Below are positions 26,399 to 36,250 of a DNA stretch of 64,000 bases, piece after piece. The DNA is from Thioalkalivibrio sp. ALE14 (GTDB taxonomy: Bacteria > Pseudomonadota > Gammaproteobacteria > Ectothiorhodospirales > Ectothiorhodospiraceae). Location: the NCBI RefSeq assembly GCF_000376845.1, contig NZ_AQXY01000029.1, positions 186,001 to 250,000 on the forward strand. Direction: 5' to 3'. The notes beneath the pieces are model-generated. The model was not told the DNA's origin. It saw nothing but the letters and a program-made list of their open reading frames with translations, and did no database searches. The translations under genes were made by a program, and so were the position numbers. Position 1 is the stretch's first letter. Each line of letters begins with the position of its first letter.

Positions 26399-27217
26399 AT
26401 GCAGCAATACCTGGACCTGGTCCGGTACATCCGCGACCACGGCACGGATCGACCGGACCGCACCGGCACCGGCACACGCTCGGTCTTCGGCTACCAGATG
26501 CGCTTCGACCTGGCCGACGGCTTCCCGCTGGTTACCACCAAGCGCACCCACCTGCGCTCGGTGATCCACGAACTGCTGTGGTTCATCGCCGGCGATACCA
26601 ATGTCGGCTACCTGCGCGAGCACAAGGTCCGCATCTGGGACGAGTGGGCCACCGCGGCCGGCGACCTGGGCCCCGTCTACGGCGCGCAGTGGCGCAACTG
26701 GGCCGGCCACGACCAGCTTGCCGAACTGATCGACAACCTGAAGAACCGCCCCCACTCCCGGCGCCACATCATCAGCGCCTGGAACGTGGCCGACCTGCCG
26801 GACGAATCCGTATCGCCGCAGGCCAACGCGGAGGCCGGGCGCATGGCCCTGGCGCCCTGCCACACCCTGTTCCAGTTCTACGTGGCCGAGGGCCGGCTAT
26901 CCTGCCAGCTCTACCAGCGCAGCGCGGATGTCTTTCTCGGGGTGCCGTTCAACATCGCCAGCTACGCCCTGCTGACCCACATGCTCGCGCAGGTGGTGGG
27001 CCTGAAGCCCGGCGAGTTCGTCCATACCTTCGGCGACGCCCACCTCTACCGCAACCACCAGGAGCAGGTCGAAGAACTGCTCGGGCGGGAGCCGCTGCCG
27101 TTGCCCACCCTGCACCTGAACCCGGACATCACCGACCTGTTCGCCTTCACCTTCGACGACATCGAGGTGCGCGACTACCAGTCGCACCCCCCGATCAAGG
27201 CCCCCATCGCCATCTGA
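26399..27217 (+). CDS. thyA: Thymidylate synthase
   Basis: Methylates dUMP to dTMP with 5,10-methylene-THF, producing dihydrofolate. It has 272 residues; the catalytic Cys is in [12 protein letters not shown] and the folate/dUMP-binding [14 protein letters not shown] follows. It starts one base after the lgt stop (TGAGATG), so translation is coupled. The dihydrofolate it makes is reduced by FolA, encoded 17 nt downstream. Confidence 0.97.
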   Translation: MQQYLDLVRYIRDHGTDRPDRTGTGTRSVFGYQMRFDLADGFPLVTTKRTHLRSVIHELLWFIAGDTNVGYLREHKVRIWDEWATAAGDLGPVYGAQWRNWAGHDQLAELIDNLKNRPHSRRHIISAWNVADLPDESVSPQANAEAGRMALAPCHTLFQFYVAEGRLSCQLYQRSADVFLGVPFNIASYALLTHMLAQVVGLKPGEFVHTFGDAHLYRNHQEQVEELLGREPLPLPTLHLNPDITDLFAFTFDDIEVRDYQSHPPIKAPIAI

Positions 27218-27234
27218 GCGTTTCCGGAGTCCGC

Positions 27235-27729
27235 ATGCCCCAGCCCGAGATTCATCTGATGGTCGCGCTCGATCCGGATCACGTGATCGGGCGCGACAAC
27301 GACCTGCCCTGGCGCCTGCCGAAGGACCTGCAGCACTTCAAGCGGGTCACCGACGGCCACCCAATGATCATGGGTCGACGCACCTTCGAATCCATCGGCC
27401 GGCCATTGCCCGGGCGTCGCAACCTGGTGCTGACCCGCCAGCCGGACTGGCAGGCGGAGGGAGTCGAGGTCTACCGCGACCTGGACGCGGCCCTAGCGAC
27501 CATCGACGCCGGCCCGGCCTTCGTGATCGGCGGCGCCGGCCTGTTCGAGGAGGCCCTGCCGCGCGCCGACGTGCTGCACCTGACACGCGTGCACGAGTGC
27601 CACGCCGGGGACACCTTCTTCCCCGCCCTCGACCCCGCCGACTGGGACGTCGTCTGGTACGAACACCACGAGGCCGACGACCGCCACGCCTGCCCCTTCA
27701 CCTTCGAACGCCTCGAACGCCGCCGCTGA
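27235..27729 (+). CDS. folA: Dihydrofolate reductase
   Basis: Reduces dihydrofolate to tetrahydrofolate. It has 164 residues with the expected VIGRDNDLPWRLPKDLQHF active-site loop and the NADPH-binding IMGRRTFESIG. Asp, rather than Glu, at the usual acid position of the active site is the common bacterial form. It is the last gene of lgt-thyA-folA; a GC hairpin with TTTTA overlaps its end. Confidence 0.96.
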   Translation: MPQPEIHLMVALDPDHVIGRDNDLPWRLPKDLQHFKRVTDGHPMIMGRRTFESIGRPLPGRRNLVLTRQPDWQAEGVEVYRDLDAALATIDAGPAFVIGGAGLFEEALPRADVLHLTRVHECHAGDTFFPALDPADWDVVWYEHHEADDRHACPFTFERLERRR

Positions 27730-27749
27730 CCGCTGGGCGGCGCCCTTTT
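27719..27749 (+). terminator. Possible terminator at the end of folA
   Basis: CGCCGC (27721-27726) can pair with GCGGCG (27737-27742), followed by CCCTTTTA. The stem is short and overlaps the folA stop codon, so the call is tentative. Confidence 0.35.
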
Positions 27750-27750
27750 A

Positions 27751-27978
27751 TTCACCACGAAGCACACGAAGGCACGAAGAAAGCCAAGGTCAAAACCAAA
27801 GAGCCTGAACAGGAAGAAAGGAAGTATGGAAGTATTCTGAAATGGATCTGTGCCTGCGGTGCGGGTCTGTGCCCGCCGATTCGCCCCCCATTCAGATCAT
27901 TCTTCGCGTCTTCTCGTCTTCCTGTGAATGCTCTTGACCTGGGTTTTCTTCGTGCCTTCGTGCGCTTCGTGGTGAATA
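27751..27978. repeat. Palindromic 'CACGAAG' element, copy 2
   Basis: It begins TTCACCACGAAGCACACGAA and ends CTTCGTGCGCTTCGTGGTGAA, forming long terminal inverted repeats of CACGAAG-type units. Read on the minus strand, its interior carries AGGTCAAGAGCATTC and GGAAGACGAGAAGACGCGAA, which match the interior of the element at 6140-6372. It is AT-rich compared with flanking genes, contains no gene, and separates folA from znuB. Confidence 0.8.
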
Positions 27979-27986
27979 CAGGGGTT

Positions 27987-28808
27987 TCAGCGGCCGCCGA
28001 AGTGGGGGATCAGGCGGCCGGGCAGCAGGTGGACCAGGATGAAGCCGAGCATCGCGGCGACCACGATGGTCGGGCCGGTCGGCGTGTCGTACTGGAAGGA
28101 ACCCCACAGCCCGGCCCCCACGGCCAGCATGCCGATGATGCCGGCGAGGATCGCCATCTGCTCGGGGGTGGCCGCGAAGCGCCGCGCACTGGCCGCGGGG
28201 ATGATCATCAGCGCCGTGATCAGCAGCACGCCGACCACCTGCATCGCCGCCGCGATCACCAGCGCGATCAGCAGCATCAGGCCCAGCCGCACCAGCAGCA
28301 CCGGCACACCCTCCACCTGGGCGAGCTCCTCGTGCACCGTCAGCGCCAGCAGCGGGCGCCACAGCAGGATCAGCAACAGCAGGGCCACGCCCCCGCCAAT
28401 GGCGATGGACAGCAGGTCCCCAGTGCCCACCGCGAGGATGTCACCGAACAGGTAGGCCATCAGGTCCACCCGCAGCCCCTCGATGAACGTCACCGCGACG
28501 ATCCCCAACGACAGCGCGCTGTGCGCCAGGATCCCGAGCAGGGTGTCCGACGCCAGTTCCTGGCGCCGCTGCAGCAGGACCAGCAGGATCGCGATCGCCA
28601 CGCACACCAGCGTGACCATCAGGTTCAGGTTCAGTCCGAGCAAGACGCCGAGCGCCACGCCCAGTAGCGCGGAATGCGACACGGTATCGCCGAAGTACGC
28701 CATGCGCCGCCAGACCACGAAGGCCCCCAGCGGCCCCGCGACGGCGGCCACCATCAGCCCCGCCAGCAGGGCACGCATCAGGAAATCGTCGAGCAGGCCA
28801 CCCATCAT
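27987..28808 (-). CDS. znuB: High-affinity zinc ABC transporter permease ZnuB
   Basis: The ABC-3 family inner-membrane permease of the zinc importer: 273 residues, about eight helices, with the family region VSHSALLGVALGVLLGLN. Its start overlaps the znuC stop as ATGA, so expression is coupled. An alternative ATG lies one codon downstream. The substrate assignment rests on the neighbouring His-rich ZnuA and the Zur site. Confidence 0.93.
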   Translation of the reverse strand: MMGGLLDDFLMRALLAGLMVAAVAGPLGAFVVWRRMAYFGDTVSHSALLGVALGVLLGLNLNLMVTLVCVAIAILLVLLQRRQELASDTLLGILAHSALSLGIVAVTFIEGLRVDLMAYLFGDILAVGTGDLLSIAIGGGVALLLLILLWRPLLALTVHEELAQVEGVPVLLVRLGLMLLIALVIAAAMQVVGVLLITALMIIPAASARRFAATPEQMAILAGIIGMLAVGAGLWGSFQYDTPTGPTIVVAAMLGFILVHLLPGRLIPHFGGR

Positions 28809-29638
28809 CGCGAATCGCCCCCGGGACCGGGCCGGTGGCCATGGGCACAGCCGGCGTGATGTTCATGCACCTCCCCGGCCACATCGTGCACGTGGTCGTG
28901 ATCGTGCCGGTAGACGCCGATCCCCTGCATGTCCGTCTCCGGGAACAGACGCTGGTACTCGGGATGCCGTGACACCTCCTCCGGGCGTCCGGTACAGCAG
29001 ACATGCTGGTTCAGGCAGATCACCGCGTCGGCTCCGGCCATCACCAGGTGCAGGTCGTGCGACACCATCAGCACCCCGCAGCCGGTCTCGTGGCGGATAT
29101 CATCGATCAGCTTGAACACCTCGCCCTGGCCGACGATATCCACGCCCTGGGCAGGCTCGTCCAGGACCAGCAGGTTCGGTCGATTGAGCAGGGCGCGCGC
29201 CAGCAGGACTCGCTGCATCTCGCCGCCGGAGAGCGACTGCACCGGCTTGTGCAGAAGATGCGGCACACCGACCCGCTCCAGGCGTTCTAGAAGGACACCC
29301 TCCGGCGCCCGCTGGCGCAGCGTCAGAAAGCGCCGCACCGACAGCGGCAGCACCGGCTCGATCTGCAGCCGCTGCGGCATGTAGCCGATGCGCAGACCGC
29401 GCCGGCGCTGTACCCGGCCCTGCCCCGGCTTCCACAGCCCCAGCAGGACCCGCAACAACGAGGTCTTGCCCGCCCCGTTGGGACCGATGACCACGGTCAC
29501 CTCGGCCGGCCGCACCTGGACCGAGACGTGATCCAGGATCACCCGTCCGGCGCGTTCCAGCGACACATCCCGGGCCGACAGCAACGGGACGGCATCGGAA
29601 TCGGGTTCGGCCGGCAGGGAGGGGGTTTTTCGCATCAT
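28805..29638 (-). CDS. znuC: Zinc ABC transporter ATPase ZnuC with His-rich tail
   Basis: The ATPase of the zinc importer, 277 residues. Walker A is GPNGAGKTS, the signature is SLSGGEMQRV and Walker B is LLVLDEPAQGVD. From about residue 245 there is a histidine-rich tail (HDHDHVHD, HEHHAGCAHGH), presumably metal-binding. Two adjacent ATG codons begin at 29638. No ribosome-binding site is visible and the Zur operator ends only four bases upstream, so the mRNA may be leaderless or nearly so. Confidence 0.94.
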   Translation of the reverse strand: MMRKTPSLPAEPDSDAVPLLSARDVSLERAGRVILDHVSVQVRPAEVTVVIGPNGAGKTSLLRVLLGLWKPGQGRVQRRRGLRIGYMPQRLQIEPVLPLSVRRFLTLRQRAPEGVLLERLERVGVPHLLHKPVQSLSGGEMQRVLLARALLNRPNLLVLDEPAQGVDIVGQGEVFKLIDDIRHETGCGVLMVSHDLHLVMAGADAVICLNQHVCCTGRPEEVSRHPEYQRLFPETDMQGIGVYRHDHDHVHDVAGEVHEHHAGCAHGHRPGPGGDSR

Positions 29639-29641
29639 ATT

Positions 29642-29654
29642 GGTATACTATAAC
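29642..29654. promoter_or_regulatory. Zur operator between znuC and znuA
   Basis: GGTATACTATAAC matches the gammaproteobacterial Zur core GTTATANTATAAC at 12 of 13 positions. It lies between the divergent znuCB and znuA genes, and a TATACT -10-like element overlaps it. Zinc-loaded Zur bound here would repress both directions. Confidence 0.8.
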
Positions 29655-29683
29655 GTTAATTAGACCCAATGGAGAATCCGCCC

Positions 29684-30802
29684 ATGCGTTCCGCTGCACG
29701 CCGTCCGACCTTCCCCGCCCTGCTGCTGGCTCTGGCCGCGCTGGTGGCACTGGCTGCACCGGTCCAGGCGGAGAACTCGCGTATCGTCGCCTCGATTCTA
29801 CCGGTCCACAGCCTCGTGTCCGCGCTGGCCGGCGACACCCACCAGGTCGAACTCCTGGTACCGGCCAGCGCCTCGCCCCACGGCTACGCCATGCGGCCCT
29901 CCGAGGCGCGCCGCCTGCAACAGGCGGACATCGTCATCTGGGTGGGCCCGGAACTGGAAGGCTTCCTGGAACGGTCTCTGCACGGGGCCTCCGACCGCGC
30001 GACCGTCATCAGCCTGATGCACGATCTGGATCTGCCCCTGCTGGAGGGTCGCAGCGGTGGCGTCTGGGAAGGCCACCATGACCACGGCGATCATGACGGT
30101 CCTGAGCATGACGATCACCGTCACGGCGATCACGGACATGACCATCATGCCCAGGACGCGCACGCTCACGGCGACGATCATCACGGACACGATCATGGCA
30201 CGCACGACCACGGTGCTCACCGATCGGACGATCACGGGCGTGGCGCGCATGACGACGACCACGGGCATGCGCATGGCGATGTCGACAGCCACCTGTGGCT
30301 GTCGCCGGCGGTGGCTCGCGCGATTGTCGAACAGCTGGCCGACCGCCTCGCGGAACACGCCCCGGACCAGGCCGCAACGATCCGGGAGAACCAGGAGCAA
30401 CTGCTCCAGCGCATCGCCGACCTGGATGCCGACATCGCGGAACAACTGGCCCCGGTGCGCGACCAGCGCTTCATGGTGTTCCACGACGCCTACCAGTACT
30501 TCGAACGGCACTACGGCCTGAATGCGGCCGGTTCCATCAGCGTCGACCCGTCGCGCATGCCCGGGGCACGCCGCCTGTCCGAACTGCGCACGCGTCTGGC
30601 CGAGGGCGATGTCACCTGCCTGTTCACCGAACCGCAGTTCCGCCCGGCGCTGGCGGAGACCGTAGCCGAAGGCACTGGCAGCCGCCTCGGCGTTCTGGAC
30701 CCGATCGGCGCGAACCTCGAACCCGGTCCCGATGCCTGGTTCCAGCTGATGCGGGGCATGGCCGCCGGCTTCACGGACTGCATGAGCTCCATCGACTCCT
30801 GA
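29684..30802 (+). CDS. znuA: Zinc ABC transporter substrate-binding protein ZnuA with very long His-rich loop
   Basis: The periplasmic zinc-binding component, 372 residues. The signal peptide ends near APVQAEN. The cluster A-I fold shows SILPVHSLVSALAG, the zinc His in PASASPHGYAMRPS and a second His in FMVFHDAYQYFE. The charged loop after about residue 125 is greatly expanded: some 75 residues rich in His, Asp and Gly with repeated HDHGDHD-like units, before DSHLWLSP. I chose the ATG at 29684, which has GGAG nine bases upstream, over 29669, which has no ribosome-binding site. Confidence 0.94.
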   Translation: MRSAARRPTFPALLLALAALVALAAPVQAENSRIVASILPVHSLVSALAGDTHQVELLVPASASPHGYAMRPSEARRLQQADIVIWVGPELEGFLERSLHGASDRATVISLMHDLDLPLLEGRSGGVWEGHHDHGDHDGPEHDDHRHGDHGHDHHAQDAHAHGDDHHGHDHGTHDHGAHRSDDHGRGAHDDDHGHAHGDVDSHLWLSPAVARAIVEQLADRLAEHAPDQAATIRENQEQLLQRIADLDADIAEQLAPVRDQRFMVFHDAYQYFERHYGLNAAGSISVDPSRMPGARRLSELRTRLAEGDVTCLFTEPQFRPALAETVAEGTGSRLGVLDPIGANLEPGPDAWFQLMRGMAAGFTDCMSSIDS

Positions 30803-30945
30803 CGGGCCTGCATGCCCCGCGCACCGGCGCGGGACCAACGCCGCCGGGCTTCCTCCCCGCCATACGGGCCACGGACGGCCCTGTATCGCCAACGGGGAGA
30901 ACCCCGCCTCATTCCCATCATCCCGGGCACCGCCCACCCCATGCC

Positions 30946-31048
30946 GTCATCCCGGACACTGCGCAGCGGTTAGCGGGGATCTGCCACCCATGGGTAGCCC
31001 CGGCACCGGAGGTCCCGGCTCTGCGCCTCGCTTCGGCACGGATGAACC
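30946..31048. repeat. 'GTCATCCCGG' palindromic repeat, copy 2
   Basis: Between znuA and dgkA, GTCATCCCGGACACTGCGCA and the inverse CTTCGGCACGGATGAAC bound a repeat related to that at about 18940-19061. A truncated additional unit (CATCATCCCGGGCACCGCCC) lies just upstream at about 30916-30935. There is no coding potential. Confidence 0.65.
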
Positions 31049-31055
31049 ACGGCGG

Positions 31056-31415
31056 TCAGAGCAGGATCAGTCCCCAGACCATAGCCGCCAGCAGGAAACT
31101 CGCCAGCACCGCGGCCGAGGCCATGTCCTTGGCGCGGGCCGACAGCGGGTGATGCTCATCGCCGAAGCGGTCGATCGCCGCCTCCACCGCGGAATTCAAC
31201 AGCTCCACGACCAGGATCAGCAGCACGCTCCCCGCCAGAAGGGCCCGTTCCACGCCGCTGTCACCCAGCCAGATACCCAGCGGCAGCAACACCGCCACCA
31301 GCACCAGCTCCTGGCGAAACGCGGCCTCGTGTCGGTACGCGTCGCGCAGCCCGCGCCAGGAATAGCCGAATGCGTGCCACACCCGGGCCAGACCGCGGCG
31401 CCCGCTATGCGCCAC
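31056..31415 (-). CDS. dgkA: Diacylglycerol kinase
   Basis: A small integral membrane kinase that phosphorylates diacylglycerol to phosphatidate and recycles lipid turnover products. It has 119 residues, three membrane helices and an amphipathic N-terminus. The family motif region EAAFRQELVLVAV and the active-site segment VVELLNSAVEAAIDR are present. It lies 39 nt after the PAS/GGDEF gene on the same strand. PgaB/PgaC and ornithine-lipid genes elsewhere in the window do not obviously link to it. Confidence 0.95.
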   Translation of the reverse strand: MAHSGRRGLARVWHAFGYSWRGLRDAYRHEAAFRQELVLVAVLLPLGIWLGDSGVERALLAGSVLLILVVELLNSAVEAAIDRFGDEHHPLSARAKDMASAAVLASFLLAAMVWGLILL

Positions 31416-31454
31416 AGAACCTTCCCGAGACGCGCGCCGTTCCAGAACGCATGT

Positions 31455-33827
31455 TCACCGCTGCACTTCCACACGATCGCGACCGTGCCGCTTGGCGGCA
31501 TACATCGCGTCGTCCGCGCGTTTGATCCAGTCCTTGATGGCCTCGCCGCGGTGACACTCGGCCACCCCGAGGCTGATGGTCACATGCCCCACATGCGACA
31601 GCTCCAGCGCCGCGACCTGCCGCCGCAGATCCTCCGCCAGGCGGCAGGCCGCCTCGGCACGGGTACTCGGGAGCAGGACCATGAACTCCTCGCCACCCCA
31701 GCGGCCCAGCACATCCGACTGACGCAGCCGGTCGCTCGCCACCGCCACAACCCGCCGCAGGACCTCGTCACCGACGTCATGGCCGTAACTGTCGTTGATC
31801 CGCTTGAAGTGGTCCAGATCGAGCATCACCAGCGAACAGGGATCGGCGTAGCGATCGGCGCGCCGGGCCTCCTGTTCCAGCAGGGCCTCGAAGTGGCCGC
31901 GATTGGCCGCATCGGTCAGCGGATCGTAGAAGGCCTGGTGTTCCAGCGCCGCCTCCAGCTCCTTCTGCCGCGAGATATCGTGAAACATGGCGACGTAATA
32001 CTCGATCGCCCCGGTGGCATCCCGGATCGCGGTGACGATCTCGTGCAGCGGGAAGACGCGGCCGTCCTTGCGCCGGTTCCATACCTCGCCCGACCAGTGC
32101 CCCTGCTCGCGCACGGCTCGGAACATCTCCTCGTAGAAGCTGCGGTCCTGGCGGCCGGAGTTCATGATCCGGGGGTTCCGGCCCAGCGCATCGGCCTCGG
32201 TGAAGCCGGTCAGCTCGGTGAAGGTGGCGTTGACACGCTGGATCGTCCCCTCGACGTCGGTGATGAAGATCGCCTGACTGCTGTCGAAGGTCGCCGCCAG
32301 CAGGCGCTGCTCGCGCTCCAGCTGGTGACGCTCGGTGATGTCCTGCACCGTCCCGATCATGCGCAAGGCCCGGCCGTCCTCGGCGAATTCGACGTAGCCG
32401 CGCTCGTGCACCACGCGTTCCTCGCCGCCGGGGCGCAACACGCGATGGATGGTATCGAGCGTTCCCTCCCCGGCCATCGCCGCATCCACCTCGGCCTGGA
32501 TGCGGTCACGATCGTCGGGATGGACGGACTGCATGAAGGCCTCGTGCGTCCCGCCCCACTGGCCCCGCCGCAGGCCGAAGATCCGGAAGACCTCGTCGGA
32601 CCAGCGAATCTCGTTGCGCACGAAGTCCGACACCCAGTTGCCGATATGGGCAATGCGCTGGGCCTCGGCCAGCTCGCGCTCACGCTGATGGAGCGCCTCC
32701 TCGGCCCGCACCTGCTCGGTGATATCCAGGATCACGCCATTCCAGAGCACACTGCCGTCGTCCAGGGCCTCGGGGCTGGAGTGCCCTTCCAGCCAGATTT
32801 CACCGCGGTCGGGATGGTGCACTCGGTAGCGCTGGCGCCAGGGGGTCAGACAGCGCATGGACGCCTCGATGCTCACCGTCACGCGGTCCAAGTCCTCCGG
32901 ATGGACCACCTCAAAGACGCAACGGGCGTCCCGCATCACTGCCTCGGGCGTGACCCCGTAGACATCCACGATCCCCTCGCTGGCATACGGGAACGTCGCA
33001 TGCCCGTCCGGGGACTGACGGTACTGATAGATCACCCCCGGCAGGTTCTGCGCGATCTTCTCGAGGTGACGCTCGGTTTCCACCCGGGCGCCCACGTCCT
33101 GGAAGGCGCCGATCAGCTCGACCACCGCCCCCTGATCGTCCCGGATCGCGGTGACCTGGTCCTCCAGCCACTGCCAGTGTCCGCCGGGCATGCGCTGGCG
33201 ATAGTTCAGGCGACAGAATCCGCGGGCGCCTTCCGCCAACCAGCGTTTGATCTGGCTTGCGCAGCGCCGATAGTCCTCGGGGGCGAGATGGGTGAGGAGC
33301 CAGTCCGGCTCGCGCGTGATCTGCTCCGGACTCCAGCCGGTCACCGTCTGCACGTTGCGGCTGAGCCAGGTCATGGTGCCCAGATCCGACGGATCCATGG
33401 TGTAGATCACCGCCGGGCTGGCCCGCAGGAGGGTCTCGGTGCGCTGCTCGGCCGCCTTGCGCGTGCCGATATCGTTGACCACCACGAGCAGCGCCTCGGG
33501 GCTGTCCTCGGTGGCCGGGATGCGGCTGGTCGTCAACTCCACCCACTGGGCCTGGTCGGTGGCATCCAGCAGCCGAGCCTCGACCTTGCCGTTGCCGCAC
33601 CCGCCATTCAGCAGGGCATGGCGATGAGCCTCCACCCGCTCGCGGTCGTCCGGGCAGACGTGCGCTTCCAGCGTGGCACCGGCCAGATCCGCCGGATCAA
33701 AAGCCAGCAGGGCCCCAAGGCGGAGATTGGCGCGCAGGATGCGCCCCTCGGTATCCATCTCGGCCAGCCCCACCGGCGCATGTTCGAACAGCGCCGCATA
33801 GCCGTGGATGCCACAAATCTCGCTCAT
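31455..33827 (-). CDS. Multi-PAS diguanylate cyclase
   Basis: A 790-residue protein with about five tandem PAS/PAC domains (for example YAALFEHAPVGLAEMDTEGR near residue 10 and SSQAIFITDVEGTIQRVN near residue 525), then a GGDEF domain from about residue 650. The catalytic motif is GGEEF, and RQSD lies five residues before it, an intact inhibitory I-site, so an active, product-inhibited c-di-GMP synthase is expected. There are no membrane segments. The ATG at 33827 with AAGGAA upstream is preferred to a GTG at 33881. The PAS ligand is unknown. Confidence 0.92.
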   Translation of the reverse strand: MSEICGIHGYAALFEHAPVGLAEMDTEGRILRANLRLGALLAFDPADLAGATLEAHVCPDDRERVEAHRHALLNGGCGNGKVEARLLDATDQAQWVELTTSRIPATEDSPEALLVVVNDIGTRKAAEQRTETLLRASPAVIYTMDPSDLGTMTWLSRNVQTVTGWSPEQITREPDWLLTHLAPEDYRRCASQIKRWLAEGARGFCRLNYRQRMPGGHWQWLEDQVTAIRDDQGAVVELIGAFQDVGARVETERHLEKIAQNLPGVIYQYRQSPDGHATFPYASEGIVDVYGVTPEAVMRDARCVFEVVHPEDLDRVTVSIEASMRCLTPWRQRYRVHHPDRGEIWLEGHSSPEALDDGSVLWNGVILDITEQVRAEEALHQRERELAEAQRIAHIGNWVSDFVRNEIRWSDEVFRIFGLRRGQWGGTHEAFMQSVHPDDRDRIQAEVDAAMAGEGTLDTIHRVLRPGGEERVVHERGYVEFAEDGRALRMIGTVQDITERHQLEREQRLLAATFDSSQAIFITDVEGTIQRVNATFTELTGFTEADALGRNPRIMNSGRQDRSFYEEMFRAVREQGHWSGEVWNRRKDGRVFPLHEIVTAIRDATGAIEYYVAMFHDISRQKELEAALEHQAFYDPLTDAANRGHFEALLEQEARRADRYADPCSLVMLDLDHFKRINDSYGHDVGDEVLRRVVAVASDRLRQSDVLGRWGGEEFMVLLPSTRAEAACRLAEDLRRQVAALELSHVGHVTISLGVAECHRGEAIKDWIKRADDAMYAAKRHGRDRVEVQR

Positions 33828-34000
33828 TGGATTGCATTCCTTGCCCGTCTTGGTCTCTCTTGGCGGAGACTTGATCGACACACGCTCGCGGTGCCGGCTG
33901 CCCTCGGGCCTGACAGTGCTTGAGTAGACTGAATCCAGAAACTACCAGATGCCGAGTCTGGTTTCTGCTTGACCCTACAAAATCGCGATTACTGCCGTGC

Positions 34001-34031
34001 AAAACGAGAACGCCCCCGGCGAGCGGGGGCG
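34001..34031 (-). terminator. Rho-independent terminator of the gcv operon
   Basis: On the minus strand, 40 nt after the gcvPB stop, an 8-bp stem CGCCCCCG/CGGGGGCG with a five-base loop is followed by TTCTCGTTTTG. It separates gcvPB from the downstream PAS/GGDEF gene. Confidence 0.75.
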
Positions 34032-34071
34032 TCTCGAGCAGGGCGCCGAAGCGCCCGGGGTGGATCCGACC

Positions 34072-35580
34072 CTAGCCGTGAGTACCGGTCCGGGGCGCGC
34101 TTTCGCCCCCCTCGTCGGTGGGCTGGAACACCACATCCAGCGCCTTGGCCGCGGCCACCTCGTTGAAACGTCGATTGGGCAGCGTGTGCGGGGCGGCCTT
34201 GATGGTCTCCATGTCGTTCTCCGACTCGGCCAGGATGCAGGCCATCGCCTCGACGAAGCCGTCCAGCGTCTCCTTCGATTCGGTCTCGGTCGGCTCCACC
34301 AGCAGGCACTCCGGCACCAGCAGCGGGAAGTACGTCGTCGGCGCGTGGTAACCGTGGTCCAGCAGGCGCTTGGCGACGTCGCCCGCGGTCAGGCCGCGTT
34401 CCTTCGCCTGCTTCTTCAGCGTGACGATGAACTCGTGGGTGGCGCGGCGCTTGGGATAGGCCAGATCGAAACCGGCCGCGGCCAGTTCCCGGGCCAGGTA
34501 GTTGGCGTTCAGGGTAGAAAACTCGGAGACCCGCACCATGCCCTCGCGGCCCAGCATGCGCATGTACACATAGGCGCGCAGCAGCACGCCGGCATTACCG
34601 GCAAACGCGGACAGGCGGCCGATGCTCTGCGGGCGGTCGGACTCCTCGGCAAAACGGTAACCGCCCTGCTCCGCTTCGATCACGTGCGGGATCGGCATGA
34701 ACGGCAGCAGGCGCTCGGAGACGCCCACGGCACCGGAACCCGGACCACCCCCGCCATGCGGCGTGGAGAAGGTCTTGTGCAGGTTCATGTGGATCACGTC
34801 GAAGCCCATGTCCCCCGGGCGCACCTTGCCAAGGATCGCGTTCAGGTTCGCGCCGTCGTAGTACAGCAGGCCGCCGGCGTCATGGACGATCTTCGCGATC
34901 TCGGAGATCCGCCGCTCGAACACGCCCACGGTGGACGGATTGGTCAGCATGATCCCGGCCGTCTGCGGGCCCACCGCGGCCTTCAGGGCCTCGATATTCA
35001 CGTCGCCGGTCTCGTCGGTGGGGATCTCGCGCACCTCGTAGCCGCACATGATCGCGGTGGCCGGGTTGGTGCCGTGCGCGGCGTCCGGGACAATGATCTC
35101 GCGGCGCTCGGTATCGCCGCGGGCGTCGTGGTAGGCGCGGATCATGGCCACGCCGGTGTACTCGCCCTGGGCACCCGCCATCGGCGCCAGCGACACGGCC
35201 TTCATGCCGGTCACTTCCTTCAGCATCTCCTGCAGCTCGAACATGGTCTGCAGGAAGCCCTGGCTGTGGCTGGCCGGGGCATGCGGATGCCGATTCAGGA
35301 ACCCGGGCAGCATCGCCAGGCTGTTACAGGCGCGCGGGTTGTATTTCATCGTGCACGAGCCCAGCGGATAGAACTCGGTATCGATGGAGAAGTTCTTCTG
35401 CGACAATCGCGTGTAGTGCCGCACCACGTCCAGTTCCGAGGCGGCCGGCAGACCCGGCGCGGACTTGCGCTGCAGGTTCGCGGGGATACGGGTCGCGGCA
35501 TGGTCGCGCGGCGCCTGGGCCACGGCCGAGCGACCGGCACGGGAACGTTCGAAGATCAGATGGGCGTCTGTGGTGCTCAT
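34072..35580 (-). CDS. gcvPB: Glycine dehydrogenase (decarboxylating) subunit 2
   Basis: The beta part of split P-protein, which with GcvPA decarboxylates glycine and loads the aminomethyl group on lipoyl-GcvH. The 502 residues carry the PLP-lysine motif [16 protein letters not shown] and [14 protein letters not shown] near the N-terminus. The split P-protein form is usual in many autotrophic gammaproteobacteria. It is the last gene of the riboswitch-controlled operon and is followed by a terminator. The gene for thiol peroxidase lies between it and gcvPA. Confidence 0.97.
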   Translation of the reverse strand: MSTTDAHLIFERSRAGRSAVAQAPRDHAATRIPANLQRKSAPGLPAASELDVVRHYTRLSQKNFSIDTEFYPLGSCTMKYNPRACNSLAMLPGFLNRHPHAPASHSQGFLQTMFELQEMLKEVTGMKAVSLAPMAGAQGEYTGVAMIRAYHDARGDTERREIIVPDAAHGTNPATAIMCGYEVREIPTDETGDVNIEALKAAVGPQTAGIMLTNPSTVGVFERRISEIAKIVHDAGGLLYYDGANLNAILGKVRPGDMGFDVIHMNLHKTFSTPHGGGGPGSGAVGVSERLLPFMPIPHVIEAEQGGYRFAEESDRPQSIGRLSAFAGNAGVLLRAYVYMRMLGREGMVRVSEFSTLNANYLARELAAAGFDLAYPKRRATHEFIVTLKKQAKERGLTAGDVAKRLLDHGYHAPTTYFPLLVPECLLVEPTETESKETLDGFVEAMACILAESENDMETIKAAPHTLPNRRFNEVAAAKALDVVFQPTDEGGESAPRTGTHG

Positions 35581-35660
35581 AGCGGTTTCTCGCTTGCGTA
35601 TTCGGGTGACGGCGACCGGGCTGGGCTCGGCCGCCGGCGGCGCGGAGTTTGTCCGGCCGG

Positions 35661-36188
35661 TTACTGGGTCGGGCTCAGGTTGGCCCGGTCATCCAGGGCC
35701 GCGAACGCGGCATCGTAGTCCGGCTCGTCGCCGATTTCGGAGACCAGCTCGGCGTGCATCACCAGGTTGTCGGTATCCAGCACGACTACGCCGCGGGCGG
35801 TGATCCCGGCCAGCGGACCGTCCTGGATGAGCACGCCGTAGTCCTTGGCGAAGTTACGATCGCGCATCATCGACAGCACGGTCACGCGCTCCAGGTTCTC
35901 GGCGGCGCAAAAGCGGCTCATCGCGAACGGCAGGTCGGCGGAGACGATCAGGATCTCGAGATCCGGACGGCTGGCGACCATCTCGTTGAACTTCTTGGTG
36001 GAGTCGGCACAGACCGGGGTATCCAGGCTGGGCACGATGGAGATCAGCTTGCGCTTGTCGCCGAAGTCGCCCAGCGAGACGTCCTGCAGATCCTTGTTGG
36101 TCAGCTTGAAGTCCGGGGCCGGCGAGCCCACGTGTGGCAGGTCGCCGTTGGTGTTGATCGGATTACCTTGCAGCTTGATTTCGGCCAT
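35661..36188 (-). CDS. tpx: Thiol peroxidase Tpx
   Basis: An atypical 2-Cys peroxiredoxin reducing peroxides with thioredoxin, 175 residues. The peroxidatic Cys lies in [16 protein letters not shown] and the resolving Cys in [12 protein letters not shown], both conserved. The gene is inserted between gcvPA and gcvPB on the same strand with gaps of 62 and 80 nt, so it is probably co-transcribed and thus under the glycine riboswitch. Peroxide is a by-product of glycolate oxidation in some systems, which could rationalise the placement; that is speculation. Confidence 0.95.
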   Translation of the reverse strand: MAEIKLQGNPINTNGDLPHVGSPAPDFKLTNKDLQDVSLGDFGDKRKLISIVPSLDTPVCADSTKKFNEMVASRPDLEILIVSADLPFAMSRFCAAENLERVTVLSMMRDRNFAKDYGVLIQDGPLAGITARGVVVLDTDNLVMHAELVSEIGDEPDYDAAFAALDDRANLSPTQ

Positions 36189-36250
36189 GGTTGCCTCCCG
36201 GCTTGGTGTGTATGGCGCGTGGTGTCGTTGACCGAGGGTGGCGGGCCGTC

